Source: Rhynochetos jubatus
Taxonomy: Eukaryota > Chordata > Aves > Eurypygiformes > Rhynochetidae
Reading direction: 5' to 3'
Assembly (NCBI GenBank): GCA_027574665.1
Contig: CM050655.1
Coordinates: 2,170,001-2,234,000, forward strand
DNA: 64,000 nt
Shown here one piece after another: positions 23,920-37,255 of the stretch (within the stretch, counting starts at the first letter, position 1; every line of letters begins with the position of its first letter). Under the pieces are notes generated by a model that worked only from the letters and a program-made list of their open reading frames with translations, did no database searches and was not told the DNA's origin. The position numbers were made by a program, and so were the translations under genes.

Positions 23920-26385
23920 GATAGAAATGGGTTATTTACCCTTTTGATTGTGTTTATCCAGAAATTGTGATAAATAAGGATTGCTTCTTTCAAGAAACCG
24001 GTCAGGATGAGTTTGAGCAAGAAAATGTGTTGTTGCTGTTGAAGTAATTGAAATTATGAAATGATTAATGCATTACAGTCTGGGTATTAACATCCCCATA
24101 TCTGCTCTAATGCTGCAAATAACTACTTTATTGTGGCATTTCATAACTTCTCTGTCACTTGCCACTGTTTGTCCCTGCAGGCAGCCGCGTGCACTTGGAA
24201 ACAAGAGGAAGTCTGTGACAGGGAAAGCATTCCCTGAGGTTTGAATTTGGAGGGACTGCCACCAAAGTTAAGGGCTCTTTATGGCTATGCCACCAGAGCT
24301 GGTGTGCCTCTACTTGGAGGAGATTGATAACGGGAATGTGGCACATGTGATTGTGCAAGAAAACAAATTGAGAGCCAAATGCTCTGCCTGGCCATACCTG
24401 TTACAGACCTACCTGTGATGTTTCTCCTGCTGTTGTGCCAAAATAATTTAGCTCCTATCCTCCACATGAATGGTTCTCATGCACCTCTGCCTTTGGGGAC
24501 TGCTGACAGCCATGAAAATACGCGTAGTGCGGGAAAGTTGATAGTAATCAAAGCTCTGTGACCTTGAATCATGGAACCAAACAAATTTTTGCAACCCACT
24601 AAACTGGAATCAATAGTGACAAGTAGCAAATGGGGCTGGCTGAGACTCCACATCCTAAAACTCAGTCTGGAATGATGGCAATGTGCTGTCTTGAGTTGTT
24701 CCTTTCTTTTTTAACAGTTTTAGAAGTGCTTTGACAATATTTTCAGTAAATAGGAGATTTAAACTATTTCGACCATAAGGAAAATTTAATTTTGGGTTCT
24801 TTTTTCTAAGTTGATTTACTCTGAGACATTTGTCTAGCAGTGCATTAATAACATTTTTCATTTACATGATACTTTTCTGTTGCATGAAGTGCATTACTAC
24901 TACTCTGACAATGCCTGCAGCACTGCAGTGTGTTTAAGATGTTTCTGTTTCAATCAAAATAATGAAAAGCAGAGAAACAAAGTGACTTCTGTAGGACAGA
25001 GGGCAGCTACAAAGATGTCTGTACAATACTGGTGCCCAAGGCTAGGACCATTGGCATGCTGAAAGATTTGGAACCACCTGAATATGTTGTATGTTCTTCT
25101 ATACATGTGTTGGTTTTGAACCAATATACCTGGAGATCCCTGTGCCTTTTTAGTTCACATCTGTCTCAAAATTGTAGTCAAAAGTAATCATATTAATACC
25201 CTTCTCAACTCATGTTTGTTATGAAGCCAACAAAAAGACAGAATAATGCTATGATACTTGATACAGTGTAATGATTAAATAGCTGATCCTTTGATGTGTA
25301 CAAAAAACTGAGCATGTGATTTACCAGAAGTAGATTTGTCATTATAATAAAGTCTGGAAAAATCCTTTCCCCTGCCTAAATTGAACCCACTGGCATGGAT
25401 GGGCTCCTCTTTGTCCTGTTTCTCAGATGGGTATTTTCTGCAGGCATATAATAAGGTCTTCTGCAAGATTCCCCCAAAATATACATTTATTTTATCAGTT
25501 TTGTAATATTTTCAGGGAAATAACAGGAATGCTTCATTTTGTACCTGTTAAATCTACTTCAAAATACTAACCATGAAACATGATGTTTTGTGATGCCGAG
25601 AAAGAACCTTGAATTAAAGAGCAGCAGTGATGGTTTAGCTCTCTGGTTTGCAAGCATGATGGAGAGAGTGTTTAATGTTGGTTTTTGGCAGAGAGTGCGT
25701 GGGCAACCTGTGCTGAGCAGGCATAGACCTTCACAAACTGCAAGGAGGCTATGGATGGGGAGGATGGGATGGCCTGAGGAGGGGAGTATGGGCTGTACGG
25801 GGACATATAACTGCTCCTACTGCCAGCACAGCCTCTTCACTTCCCTCCCATCTCTCTTCAAATCCAGCCAGCAAAACCGAAACCTCTTCCAGCTGCTTGT
25901 CAGCCAATTAGTCCATTAAAAATAACCAGTGGGGGAACAGTGGTGTAGAAATAAAAGCTGTGGCTCCACAGGAGAGGCAGGTATGTAAAGCCCCTGTGTT
26001 CCTCTCCATTACATCTTACAAATAACAAGCCGCCAAGGGCAGGTCAGGATAAGTGAGTACTGTGCATTCAGCAATAGTACTTACAACACTACTCTAACAT
26101 CAGATCTCTCCAGTGCAGCTTGGCAGTGCTGGCTGATTCACTTGTTTGATGGGATAAAACCAACAGGTGAACTCAGCCCTCTCTTTTGGCTTCTACAATA
26201 GCTGCTTTATGTCATGGATGCTATTGATAGCAAAATCCTTTTGTGGAATCTAAAGTCCAGGGAAAAACAGATTTTGAAATAGATATCGAAGTGCAAAATT
26301 AACTTTCAAGAACACTTCAGGTTCTGCTGTGTTGAAAGAAAATCAGAACATGGACTAAGAAGAGGCTGGGAATCCATAATCTTCA
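23920..26385. other. Non-coding stretch, no gene seen
   Basis: A 109-codon plus-strand frame (25590-25919) is the longest and is not recognisable. No repeat element was identified. Confidence 0.5.
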
Positions 26386-26389
26386 GGGA

Positions 26390-27440
26390 ACGTTTTTCTT
26401 CAACACCAAAGAAATTTTTTAAATGATTGAGATTTTCTTCAGGCTTCAGGATAAACCATCACAACATAGTGAACTCAAATTTTCTTGTACCCAGATCAGC
26501 TTTGTCTTCTCGGTTCTCAAGTAGTCACCAGGTTTTGGGGAAATTCAAAGCAAATTTCCCTGTAGTTTTAGATGCCCTGGTTCATGTGGGACTGCTTCCT
26601 TCCTTCCTTTGAGAATTTTTTTCAGATACCTAATGCTTTGCAATTTATTTCCAAACTCTTTTGTTTAACACAGCCTTCTCTTTAGCAATTCAGCAGGAAC
26701 ATTGCCAACATTTCTTGTTCACCTTGGGCTCCTCAACGTTTAGTTTATTCACAAGAAATTCAGACACATTGGTCTCAGCACAAAAAAAGCAATTAAACGA
26801 TTCTTCCATCTTTCAGTATTTTGTGTAGTTCATACCTAAGAGATTTCTGTTCTCCAGATTTACAAATCTATTCCTTTGCTCTCAGGCTGGTAAAACACCT
26901 CTGCAGCTTTCAGTCGTCTCCCAGCTCCAGATCTTCTAGGAAAGTGCACAAGAATTGGCTCTTGCTTTGTCTCACCAGTCCCTTGGTATTTCTTTTGGCT
27001 TAATTTTACCCTATTCCTTAGCCTCTTGCTTGATTTGCACATCTGCTGAATCCAAAGACTCTTCCTAACTGCTGCCTGCTAGCATTTTATTTTTCTTTTG
27101 CAAATAAATACTCTGTATTTGAGCAGCAGCCAGTTGGGTTTATTTTCTGATTGACTCTACCATGTCTGCTTCTTGTCCTTTCTTTCCAAAACCATGACAA
27201 ACATCATCAGAAGTGGTTCCCTAAAGCGTTCTCCTCTCCCGGTTTATTCCCTTGTCTCTGGAATTAGTAAATGTGATTCGCTTGTTGTTACCCAGCTCTA
27301 GCGCCCTTTTACATTTACAAGTTTTCTGATGATATTTAGTGCTGTTTATGATGATGTTGTCAAATATGTAAGACTTTCATGATTTTGTCACTTATGTGCT
27401 TTTCTTCAAGCAATTCCAAGACTTATTTAAGAGCTGAATA
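26390..27440. other. Pyrimidine-skewed kilobase, identity unknown
   Basis: The plus strand is persistently richer in C and T than A and G; for example, the line from 27061 is about 68% pyrimidine. The skew runs for about a kilobase, unlike the flanks. Frames are short on both strands. Such strand asymmetry can come from a decayed retroelement inserted in the minus orientation or from transcription-linked mutation, but I cannot match it to a family. Confidence 0.3.
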
Positions 27441-28009
27441 ACCGGGCTTTTAACAAGCTACAGAAACTAGACTGTGTCCTTCTGGCTTTTTGGCAGGCCA
27501 GTGGATTGCTCCTTGCATTTTCTTCACCCATCCTTTGGACTTTCTGGACACAAAGTCTTTATTACTGGGAAAAGAATTGCTGTAAGCAACTCTTAGCATC
27601 ATGAGGGTATTATGTGCATCTTTTTCTATACCAAGGGCATTCATCCCCTCTTGAGTGGGATACAGCCGAGGTCTGCACAGAGCTACTTCCCAATGATGAT
27701 TACTACTCTTAGAATACAATGTGATCATGGAAATAAGTAACATCTATAGACATTTCTTTAGGGTAGTCTGAAGCAGGATTTCTCTTTTTCAAGGGACAAA
27801 GAGGCTTTTCAAAACTAGCAAAGAGTAAGGCTTTTCCATACAATATGCCTTTTCAGTATCATATATTCACAGCATTTCTTTAATGTTGGGAAAGAAAGTT
27901 CATTTCTTTAGGTCAGGATCATCTCTGTACCAGCCTGATGGCTTAGATGCAGGATGTGACCTCTAGGACCCAAGCACTACTTGTGACTATTTTTTATTTT
28001 TAATTAAAA

Positions 28010-28021
28010 ATATATATATAT
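28010..28021. repeat. (AT)6 dinucleotide tract
   Basis: Short AT microsatellite inside a T-rich then A-rich patch (27990-28021). Confidence 0.7.
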
Positions 28022-28155
28022 TCACATTCCTTAATAAATTTCCACAAAAATCCTCGAGGTTTATCCTTCACTAGAAGGATTTAGAACTTTCTTCTAATTT
28101 CTTTAATGGCATATTGTTTGTTTCTGCAGTTGCTCATTTTACTGTTCTCCAAGCA

Positions 28156-28528
28156 CGATGTCTGTGACAGCTTAATATCTATGATATCTAAACGCAGTGG
28201 AGGCGAAGGCAGCTTTTTAATGCCTCGGTATCGTCAGAAGAATTGTTACTATTCCGTATTTTAAATCAACATTTAAGCATATTCCCTTGCAAAGCAACAG
28301 CTTGCTAAGCATGCTTTATGGTATAAATGGATGTCATCGTTGTTAATGATCGGCAGCGTTGGCTGCTTCCGTGTAATTAAAAATACCATTGACTATAATA
28401 ATACGAGCAGTTGCTTGAACATTTGCGTTGTCGTTGTTCAACCTTGAATGGCTGAGCAGCCAATTAGTCATCGAGGAGAGGTGCAGCAAAACAGAAAATA
28501 ATCACAGCAGCATCCTGACATTGCACCG
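28156..28528. promoter_or_regulatory. Candidate conserved non-coding element (CpG-retaining, TAATTA site)
   Basis: Fifteen CpGs occur in about 373 bases of AT-rich DNA, whereas the next 390 bases (28530-28920) contain none. The right half holds GTAATTAAAA near 28373 and CCAATTAG near 28460, both homeodomain-like. All frames are short. Retention of CpGs at low GC content is what is expected of sequence under constraint or unmethylated in the germ line. This is the most sharply bounded such island in the window. Confidence 0.4.
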
Positions 28529-28529
28529 A

Positions 28530-31500
28530 TTAGCTTGTCAGCACAACTCAAAGCACAAATACAAATATTGCAGAACAGTGTCAAGACAATGATTATTTTG
28601 TGTTTGGCTGTGGTCACAGATGACATCCAGTTTCTTTCCTTCTCCAAAAATGAACTTTTCATACCATTCCCTTTTAAAAGTAGAGGAGATGGAAAGCTCT
28701 GATGGTTCTTTGTGGCCTGTTCTGGTCACTTTTGCAAGTATTATCTATTATAATTTTAGACAGTGACTATTTTCATAATGATGAAAATTGTAGGTTGACC
28801 ATGTCACCAAGCAGAGTCACAGAGGATAAAGTGGGATGCAGGCAGCTCCTGATCTCATTTAGATTTCTAGAAATCACAGCAAATTGTTTATTCTCTTCTG
28901 ATACATAAAAAAAGAGATTTGTTAAGGCGATAAGAGGAGAGCATCTAAAGGACAAGAAAGTCCAGTAGAGGAGTGATTTTAGCCTTTGGAGAAGAACAGC
29001 GTCTTCTTTAGAAGTGTATTAGTAAATCAGTGTAAGTATAGCATGTAAGTATAGTATTCAGATACACTATATCTTTAGCTGAACAGAAAAATACTGGAGA
29101 TTTTTGTTGTGTTTTGATTTTTATGAATGAGGTCATGTCCTTGATAAATGCCAAAGCCTGTGTCATCATCCCTGCTTCCCTGGAAACTGTATGGCAGCAG
29201 TGATGAAAGAAGCACAGAGGGGTTGAGGTGGTTATTTATTGTCAATTACTTTAGTATCTACAAGATACTAGGCCGTAGAATCACTATAGAAAATATTTTA
29301 GAGGAAGAAGGTCTACATCCTCCTTCAACTGATCAGTATAGCCATTGGAGTCAGAGGTAAGGATGGAAGGAATTCTGTTTTCTATGGAATCACACTAGGT
29401 TCTCTCATCAAGTCAAAAGTTGGTCATCCTCTGTGCAAGGTAAACCTTCTAACGGGGGACCACCAGCATGTTTGCAAGGATATCCTATGTATGCCTCTCC
29501 AGCATGCTTTTGTCCTGGACTTCCTTCAGGTAACCAGATAAAGCAATGGTGGATAAGCTTATGGACTTGCTGCTGCTGAGCTGACCCGAAGCATATTGAG
29601 CACCCAGGGATGCTTTGGTGGTTGTGTCGTTAAGCCAGCTGGGCTAATTCTGGTTATTGAGTTTACTAGGACCTGCTGAATTCTGTACAAAATGCAGTCA
29701 TATATACTCTATCATCACAGGTGTACATTTTCATCTTTACTTGTAAGTAGGATCATCGAGTTTGTTTTTAAAATCAGTTTAAGGATCCCCTGTGTGCTGT
29801 ATCTTTCACCCATAGGTTATCTATAATTTCATAGCAAATGACAGCAAGAGGGTTTCACATGGTGTTTAGGTTCTGTACCTATAAGCATTTTAGCAAACTA
29901 TTATCATTTTATTCAATATAAAGTGCCGTGTCTTCAGGAACACTCAAACAGCATCTGGCACAGCTGGACTTGGCTATCGTGCTATAATCTATGATAAGGA
30001 CCTATAGCCATGTTTTTCTACTCCAGCACATTAAGGTCCTTCTTTTCCCTTTCCTACGCAGTAATTTCAAATATTTTGTCATGTGCCTGAGGTGTTTGAA
30101 TAGCCTCTGGTTTTTATGGGAGTTGATAATACACAACTCTTCCAGGAGATGGCCCAGACCAAAATTGAATGTAGTAAACAATAATTGAATCTCAATAAAA
30201 TCCCTTACTGCTGTAGCTTTCGAGTTAAGCCTCAGCAAGTGCTTCCCTCCTGCCACAGCATTAGATGATTTAAATGCAAGTGTTCTCCATTGCTTTAAGA
30301 TATATGCATTAAACGTTTTCAATGTAAATGGGCTCTTTTTTCATACACAATAAATTTTTACTTTGGAGGAATGAAGGGAAACTTAAATGCCCAAATAATA
30401 AAATTAACACATATTTGCCTCTGAGCCTTTTAAACATATGAAAACTTTGGATATTACAAAATGCCCTTAAATTTTAGAAAAGGTCCCACATTAAGGACTT
30501 CTTGAAATTTCTGGGTTTAACCTTGCGTGGAGGAGGATTGGTGGAAGGGATGTCACCAGAAGGGCAGTACTGCTGCGCCCCTGAGTTTTCCCAAACCTTT
30601 GAAATTACGGCCAGTGAATGTCAGCACCTGTAGCCCGCAAAAGCAGATTTGTTAACACTTTCAAGGTGATGAACAGTTGGGTTTCTGTGTTGCGTTGGTT
30701 TTTAATGTGTTTTGATAAAGAAGAAGAAAATGTGTGAGTAGCAGTTATCAGATGGATGTAATCGGCTGCAACAGAAATAATGAAATGGACCTTGAGGAGA
30801 GTTCACAAGGCACTTGGGGAAATGCAATGCAGGAGAGGGGATCCTCCACTGTCACAAAAATCATCTGTCCTAGCCGTGTGTCAGCATGTTCAGTGTGTGT
30901 TAGATGGAGTTGGCTGGGAATGGGTAGAAAAGGAAGAGGTGCACATGAAAGACTTTACAGAGGTCATCTCTAAATCCTCTGTCTTAGGAGGGGGTATTCG
31001 GTATGTAATAAATACCTGTTAATGTACCCCCAAGGCAAGGCAGAGTAAGCCACCTGAAGCATGTACAATTATGAATAAGTTCGTAGCTGCCTGTTCCATG
31101 GTGCTTCCCAGTCAGTGCCTGTGCGGGTGCTTCCAGCACCCAAGCGAGCGTGGGTGGCAGACACAATTGAGCGACAGAACAGCTTTCTCCAAGGGATGTC
31201 ACCCGCTTAAAACCAAGGTCCCTGTTCAGTGGAGAACCATACAGACCTCTCTGTGGGTTCAGGGTCTGCTTTGGAAGCAGCTTCCTGCTGACAGATAGCT
31301 CCTGTGTGAATGCCAGAAGTAATACTGCACAATCCCTGGGTTATTGCTTGGAAGAGACAACGCAGTTGCTAGGGAAACTGGGAAGGAAACCAAATCTCGT
31401 TTGCTTCATATTTAGGATGAAAGCACTCGCCTGACCATCAGGATTAATATCTGTCCTGTAGCTTTTTCCCCAACACAGGTATTCTTGCTTCTCACTTGGG

Positions 31501-33360
31501 AAGCAAAGTCCACGTGGCTTTTGTCCCTGCTGTCACCTAATAGAGTGGCTTTTCTTTAGGTCATCACAAAAACTAATACGATATTTTTCCAAACCTAAAG
31601 CCACACTGCCTGATCCCCCTGATTGCACTAGGAAAATGTACATCTAGGAAAACAGATATTCAGACTGAAGTTTTTCTCCTATTTGTGACATTCAGAGGCT
31701 TTCACAGAGTCTCTAGTGATGTTTGAGCTATTTTCTGGCACTCGCAATACCATGCGATCTTCTCTTCAGACCCAGACACCTGTTGGCAGAAGGCTTGTCC
31801 TGTTAATTGCTTTTGAGCGGGGTTTAATTGTACCCCCATTAACAAAATTGGCCAGAAAGTTACTGGGTATTTGGGAGGGACAGAGGCATGTGTGCCTGTG
31901 TGGCTGGGATTCCTTTGAAAAAGAGACCAGAGTTAGAATTTACGTTTCAGCCAGCTAGAAGCAGTTGTGCTAATGTTAAAATGCCCATCACTTCAAGAAC
32001 TTAAATGGCCTTTCCTTGTTCTTGCATACAGACAGGCACACTGGCAGTTTTGTGGAGTATGCTGATGCTTAGATACAAATGAAGACATGAAAATGCATTA
32101 GAATAAATATATTGGGGGCAGAGGGGGGAGAAGAATTTAAAACTGTGTGTAAAACCTTCCTTATTTCAGAGCTGTTCACAAATGAAAGCCCCGTACCACA
32201 AAGCAGGCAGCATGCTGAGATCCACATCCTGGAAACTTCTCTAATACGGATTGAGGTGACTTTCTCGGAAGGACAAAGTGATATTGCAAAGATGCTAAAC
32301 GTGTTGGGGGATGCTCCTCGTCATTAGCAGTGTGCTCTCAGTTGGGACAGTAAATCTTAATTCATACGAGTTACCCAGTTCAGCAATAAACCTCTGCCAC
32401 TGCATTTTCTTACCCATCTATGTCAGCCACACTGCCATGTTAATTTTAATTTTTATTATGATACCATAATGTTGGATTATTTGACAGGATTTTGGTGCTG
32501 AGTGAGGAGAGGTTATTTTCTGCACTTTTTAAAATGAGAATACGTAGGACTTTTTGACACTATTCTGTTGTTTACAGCGCAATTTCTCACTGGTTTGGAG
32601 ACTTTCTTTCAGGGTTCTGTATTTTTTAAAAATGACAACGTTTTTATATCTTCTGCACACACTAATGAAAAAAAAATATATTCACTGGTCTGATTTTACC
32701 ATAAATAAAGGTGGTATATTCTCAGTCTGTACAACACATCATGGCTATGTGCCGGTGTAAAGTGTTTTGCTGTTGGTACTGAATTATATTTATGCAGTAT
32801 GCTGTGTTAAGATTTAATTGGGATTGAGAAGTGCCCAGCAGGTAAAGCTCAACAAATCTGTCAAACACCTGGAGAAGGTTTATTCTTTGATCCAATACAT
32901 CTGGGTCTTAAAAATATTTCCTGTTTACTTCTTTTCTGATTCTCAGAACCTGGCAAAACGTGCTGTTTCTAAACTCTGCATGAAAATTAATGGTATTATA
33001 CAAACTGCAAGTGCATCTTGGATTAAGGCTGCATTTTATAAAGCAAAATACTTATTACAACTAATCATTCTCCATCAAAAATGTTGCTCCCAGCATCAAA
33101 CTTCTTACAGGCTCAGCGTCGTCATTGGTTACGAGTCTTACAGCGGTGGTCTGGAGCAAGCATCCCCTTGCCTCGAGAGCCACAGTTAACAGTCTAGCCC
33201 ACAGATGAGTACCAAATGTCCTTAAAAACCCACTACAAATGTTGCTTGATTGGCAAAAAGGCAAAATATTCCATCATTTAAAAAAGTGTATTATTATATT
33301 GGGATGTTTTTAAAAAAGCAAAGGAAAAGAGAGAAATCTTTAAAAACAATTACTTGGAAC
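28530..33360. other. Non-coding stretch, no gene seen
   Basis: AT-rich. An 11-base direct repeat TGTAAGTATAG lies at 29031-29041 and 29044-29054. A 123-codon plus-strand frame (32818-33189) lacks any recognised motif. Small CpG clusters occur near 31122-31200. No transposon was recognised. Confidence 0.5.
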
Positions 33361-33366
33361 ATTTTT

Positions 33367-33446
33367 GTTGCTATAACGACGAGATGCAGCTCTTGATGAG
33401 CTATCGTTTCCTTAATGTTGTTAAAAAGTTTAGTTGCCATAACAAC
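33367..33446. promoter_or_regulatory. Pair of X-box-like (RFX-type) motifs
   Basis: GTTGCTATAACGAC (33367-33380) and GTTGCCATAACAAC (33433-33446) differ at two of 14 positions and have the same orientation, 66 bases apart. The known RFX X-box is an imperfect inverted repeat of the form GTTGCC-AT-GGCAAC. The second copy matches its left half exactly and keeps AAC at the right end. The surrounding DNA shows no promoter. RFX binding is inferred from the motif alone. Confidence 0.4.
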
Positions 33447-34892
33447 AGAATGCTTTTTTATTTTCGGTAAAATACTTTTGCTATTTACCCTATGCTTGCA
33501 GAAGCAGCCTTTGTTGTGATTTTTTGTGTATGAAATATTTAGGATATATAAGTATTCAATAGGAAGTGGTTCGTGTTGTACTGCTGCACTGGAGTACATA
33601 GGAATGAAATGGTTTCTCTCTGTATCTTCCTTTGAATGTTAAATTTGGCTTTTAACAACTACTAGGAATGTGGAAACTTTTGGGGGTTTTGGAGGAGGAA
33701 GACTTTTATTCTTAGAGCTATTCAGTGTTAATTGAAGTGGTACCTGCTGGGCTGGGGATGCTGTGGAGCATGAGTGGCGATGTAAGGAGCAGATATGCTA
33801 AAGTGAGCAGTTATTGCACTCAAGCGTTTAGGTGTTGGCACTTGTCTGCTCTCACAAAAATGAGGATTGCTGGTACCATGACATTGCGTTGGAGGTTGAC
33901 AAATGGTCATCTTGGCCCCTTTGGAGCCCTTATAGAAAATAAATTACTTTTCAGCTTAGTTTCCTGAGTGTGGATGTATTATCCTTTGGTGATTTACACC
34001 TAAACAATTTGGTTGTTATTCAAGAAGATTAAAGACTGTCAGAGTATTAATATATTCTCAAACCTACTTCTATTATTAGGTGTATTGGCTGTGTGTTCTA
34101 TCAGCCTTTTTTCCATACCGTATCGATTCTGGCTATGATGCCTCCTGTTTGCCGAGATCTCCTGTTTTGAAGCAATATCAATCCATGCTACAATTGCAGA
34201 AGCTATTTACTGGGGATAAAATGCTAGATTGGTAAATACTGCATTTTAAAGACTGATCTTTTCCTTTGGGGAATTACTTGCTTCTGGGCATAGTGCTGGT
34301 GTGGTATGTCTCTGCTCTTAAAAAAAGGTCAGAAAAACATGAGTTAATTCAGAATGAGAAAAGAGAAAAAAGTAGATCCTGTGGAAATGCTCAGCACTGT
34401 AGAAAATCTGTGTTTTCTACACACATCAGCATGTGACAGCTTTTTCCAGGCTATGTAGGGAAACCTGCAGCAAATAAATAAATAAGACCAAGTAAATTAT
34501 CTTTTCCAATTGCTTTTGTTTAACTGCCCGCTATGATGCTGCTGCCGCATCCATGGGTTTGCCTCATTTTCTCATTGTGTTCACAACCCCTCCCCTCTCT
34601 CTGCCATCTCTTGTTTTCAGGACAGCGGATCAACCCAGGCCACGGGGTTGCTGTAGCACACAGGGAAGAATGCTCAGGCATTCAGCTTAATGGGCTGTCA
34701 TTTTTTATCTCTGTTAGCTGGGAAATAGAAGAAGGGTTTGGGATGAGTGTTGGGACTGGCTAGTTCTCCCCAGTGAGTGATTGGTGTAGGTGGACTTCAC
34801 TCATCCTGGAATTGTAGTCACTTCTTGAAACTCTCATTTTGAGTGGAAAACGAGCTGGAATTTGAAATTTATTAATGAGAAAATTAAATTCA

Positions 34893-34946
34893 CCAGAAAA
34901 AAACCCAAACAACCAACCAAACAACAAAAACCCAAACCCCAAAACA
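34893..34946. repeat. C/A low-complexity tract (AAAC, AACC and AAAACCC units)
   Basis: Nearly pure A and C for about 50 bases. It is the complementary counterpart of the T/G tract at 18985. Confidence 0.7.
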
Positions 34947-36630
34947 TTGAAAGAAATAGATATCATTTTATAAGCATGTATTTGAATAGTCCTGTTGTAA
35001 ATGCTGACTCTAGTACAGAGTGCAGATGTTGGCGTTGAACCTCAGACTCTCCATGGGAGGGCCTGGAAGGAAATTTTGACCAAATGGGTTGGAAATTCAC
35101 TCTGTGTTTTCCCAAGGGCATGGTACCTTTTCTGCTGCATTTTTTTTCCTTCAGAATAGCAGAGGAGGAGAGTGATATAATCCCTTAAGAACCTGGCTAT
35201 ACTCCTTCCCATTCCTCCTTAACCCTTTTCCTCCTGGATGAGAAAGGAGGAGTTTGATTGCATCCGTATATGCCTAAAGAAGAAATCTAAACACGTCCCT
35301 TCAACACCCAGGACTTTCTGACTGATTTTTGTAAATGCAGTTTGGTTTGGAATAAAACCCCTGACAATTTTTTCAAAAGCATCTTGCTTCTCAAATTCAG
35401 ATGCACGATGGCCCTGTATGAAATTTAAACCTGCTGCCCAGAGCTTTGCCAGGTGATTAAGGATTGGTTAAGCCTAATGTGACAATTTTCATTAAAGACC
35501 AGAAGACCTTTAGTCTTGATCTGCTCTCTGTTGTGGCATAATGTGAAGGACCTTCACCCCTGCAGTTGTGTTTAACAAGTGCAAGTTTGGGACAGTTGTT
35601 ACTGTTTTATTAAATTTTCAGCTCAAAGAGGAGGCAGGTGCAGGATTGAGGAGGTAGACAGGCTCAATAACCTTCAGGGTCACTTCTACACAGTTGAATT
35701 TTTGGAAAGGACAGCAAAGAAAATCCATCTTTATGCTCTGGTTTTAAAGCAGGTGTTTATACCAATAATGCAGTGTTAGATTTTGGTCCTGATTTACCTT
35801 CCCAAAGTCAGCATGCATGTTGTACTTTTGGAATAAAGGCATGTAAGTAGTGAAGAGAGATTGAAATAAAGGGAATTGCCCTTTCCCCAGCTCCAATTAT
35901 AGTTTGCCAGGCAGTATCTGGATTAAAAAATAAACCAACCCTGAACCTTTGTTGCTGATGTTACTAATTTGCAGAGCGCCTGTGTCTCTGCTTGCCCTGT
36001 GCCAGGCTCTCATACCCAGCAAAAGCAAACCTCAAATGGCACAACTCGAGTGAAAAAGAGAATATTTTTGATCTGCACGTATGACCAAAAGCAGCACAGG
36101 GACAAAATCAGCTTTCTGCAACGTGGATGCCAGGATCTCACCAAGGCCAGCCCTATTTTTAGCCAGTGAGGAGCATTTAAAAGAGAGATTTCAAGGAAGA
36201 CAAGGTGGTAGCATCGTTATTCTGTATCAGCCTGAGTAGCTCTGAAAGGGAGAGCCTGCAGGATTTAGATAACCTGCTCTTTGTTTCGGTGCGTTTCCAG
36301 CATGTGTATGAGTGTCGTTTGGCTACTGAGCATGAAGAATATTGCTCTCTCTTATTACAAGCATGATTATTTTTGATGCGTTCAGGGAAGGCGAGGTGTG
36401 TCCTACCCTCCAAGAGTATAGGGATGGATGCCAGGAGGAGTAGTCCAATACCCCTTCTCATCCTCTCCCACAGCACGGAAGTATGAAAAGCTGCGAGATA
36501 AGACATGATGGAACCTTTTTAAAATTAATATCCTTAACTGCAATGTACAGTTTGAAACCACTGTGCTCAATAGCTTAGTGTTTGTGACTTGTGCTAATAA
36601 CCTAAGCTTAATTGCCTCACCTCCTCCATC

Positions 36631-36646
36631 TTTTTTTTTTTTTTTT
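36631..36646. repeat. Poly(T) tract, 16 T
   Basis: Homopolymer with no recognised element beside it. Confidence 0.8.
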
Positions 36647-37080
36647 CAATTTTATTTCCTGGTGACTTAGTATATCGATATCTTTTATTAAAGCAGTGAT
36701 GAGATCTGAGGAAGAGATAAGATAGGATGAGCACATTTGAGTTGTCCAAAGCCAAACCAGAATTTATCCTGGAACTAAAATTCCAAAGTCCTAACCCAAC
36801 CTTTACCAAAATTTAATGCTACCTCTGTAGAGCAAGAAGGAGTGAGGTGTGCAAGCATGTGCTTTCATCCTATTTCCTTTCCCTCTCAGGTGTGGGTTTT
36901 TAGATAGTGTTTTCTGCTATAAATTAGACATGAAAATAGCACAGCTTTCTATATTTGCAGCTGGATGTATTATGGGCTTCAGATTTTTTTTTTTCTCCAT
37001 AAAGTAATCTTTAGCTGTATTGCAATTATGTTGTGGAGTCTGTTTCAGAGATTTACTGCATAGTAAAAATTATTTTAGGC

Positions 37081-37094
37081 TTTTTTTTTTTTTT
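37081..37094. repeat. Poly(T) tract, 14 T
   Basis: Homopolymer. The following TAG gives a polypyrimidine-AG look of a 3' splice site, but no open conserved frame follows. Confidence 0.7.
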
Positions 37095-37211
37095 AGTATT
37101 TCCTCTCCAGCCAACTGTAGGAGCTGTTTACAAGAAAACAGTTTTTCCCATGTAGATACTGCTACATTTTCTTGACATTAAAATATCTTACCCATATCTG
37201 TGGATTTTGTT

Positions 37212-37255
37212 GAACTGCAACCTGGCTGATTCCCAGGTTGTTTAAAGAACAGTTC
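37212..37255. repeat. Compound hairpin, 8-bp plus 6-bp stems
   Basis: GAACTG (37212-37217) and CAACCTGG (37218-37225) are followed by a 7-base loop, then CCAGGTTG (37233-37240), nine unpaired bases, and CAGTTC (37250-37255). The two stems stack into a 14-bp stem with a one-sided bulge. It is too short for a microRNA precursor and no function is assigned. Confidence 0.6.

Larger units (their letters stand above)
33450..37205. other. Non-coding stretch, no gene seen
   Basis: Contains low-complexity tracts (listed separately) and short frames only, the longest 109 codons (36177-36506, minus) without a known domain. Confidence 0.5.

Noticed and set aside
32818-33189. A 123-codon plus-strand frame
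   Set aside because: No recognisable domain, and the frame spans ordinary AT-rich sequence.
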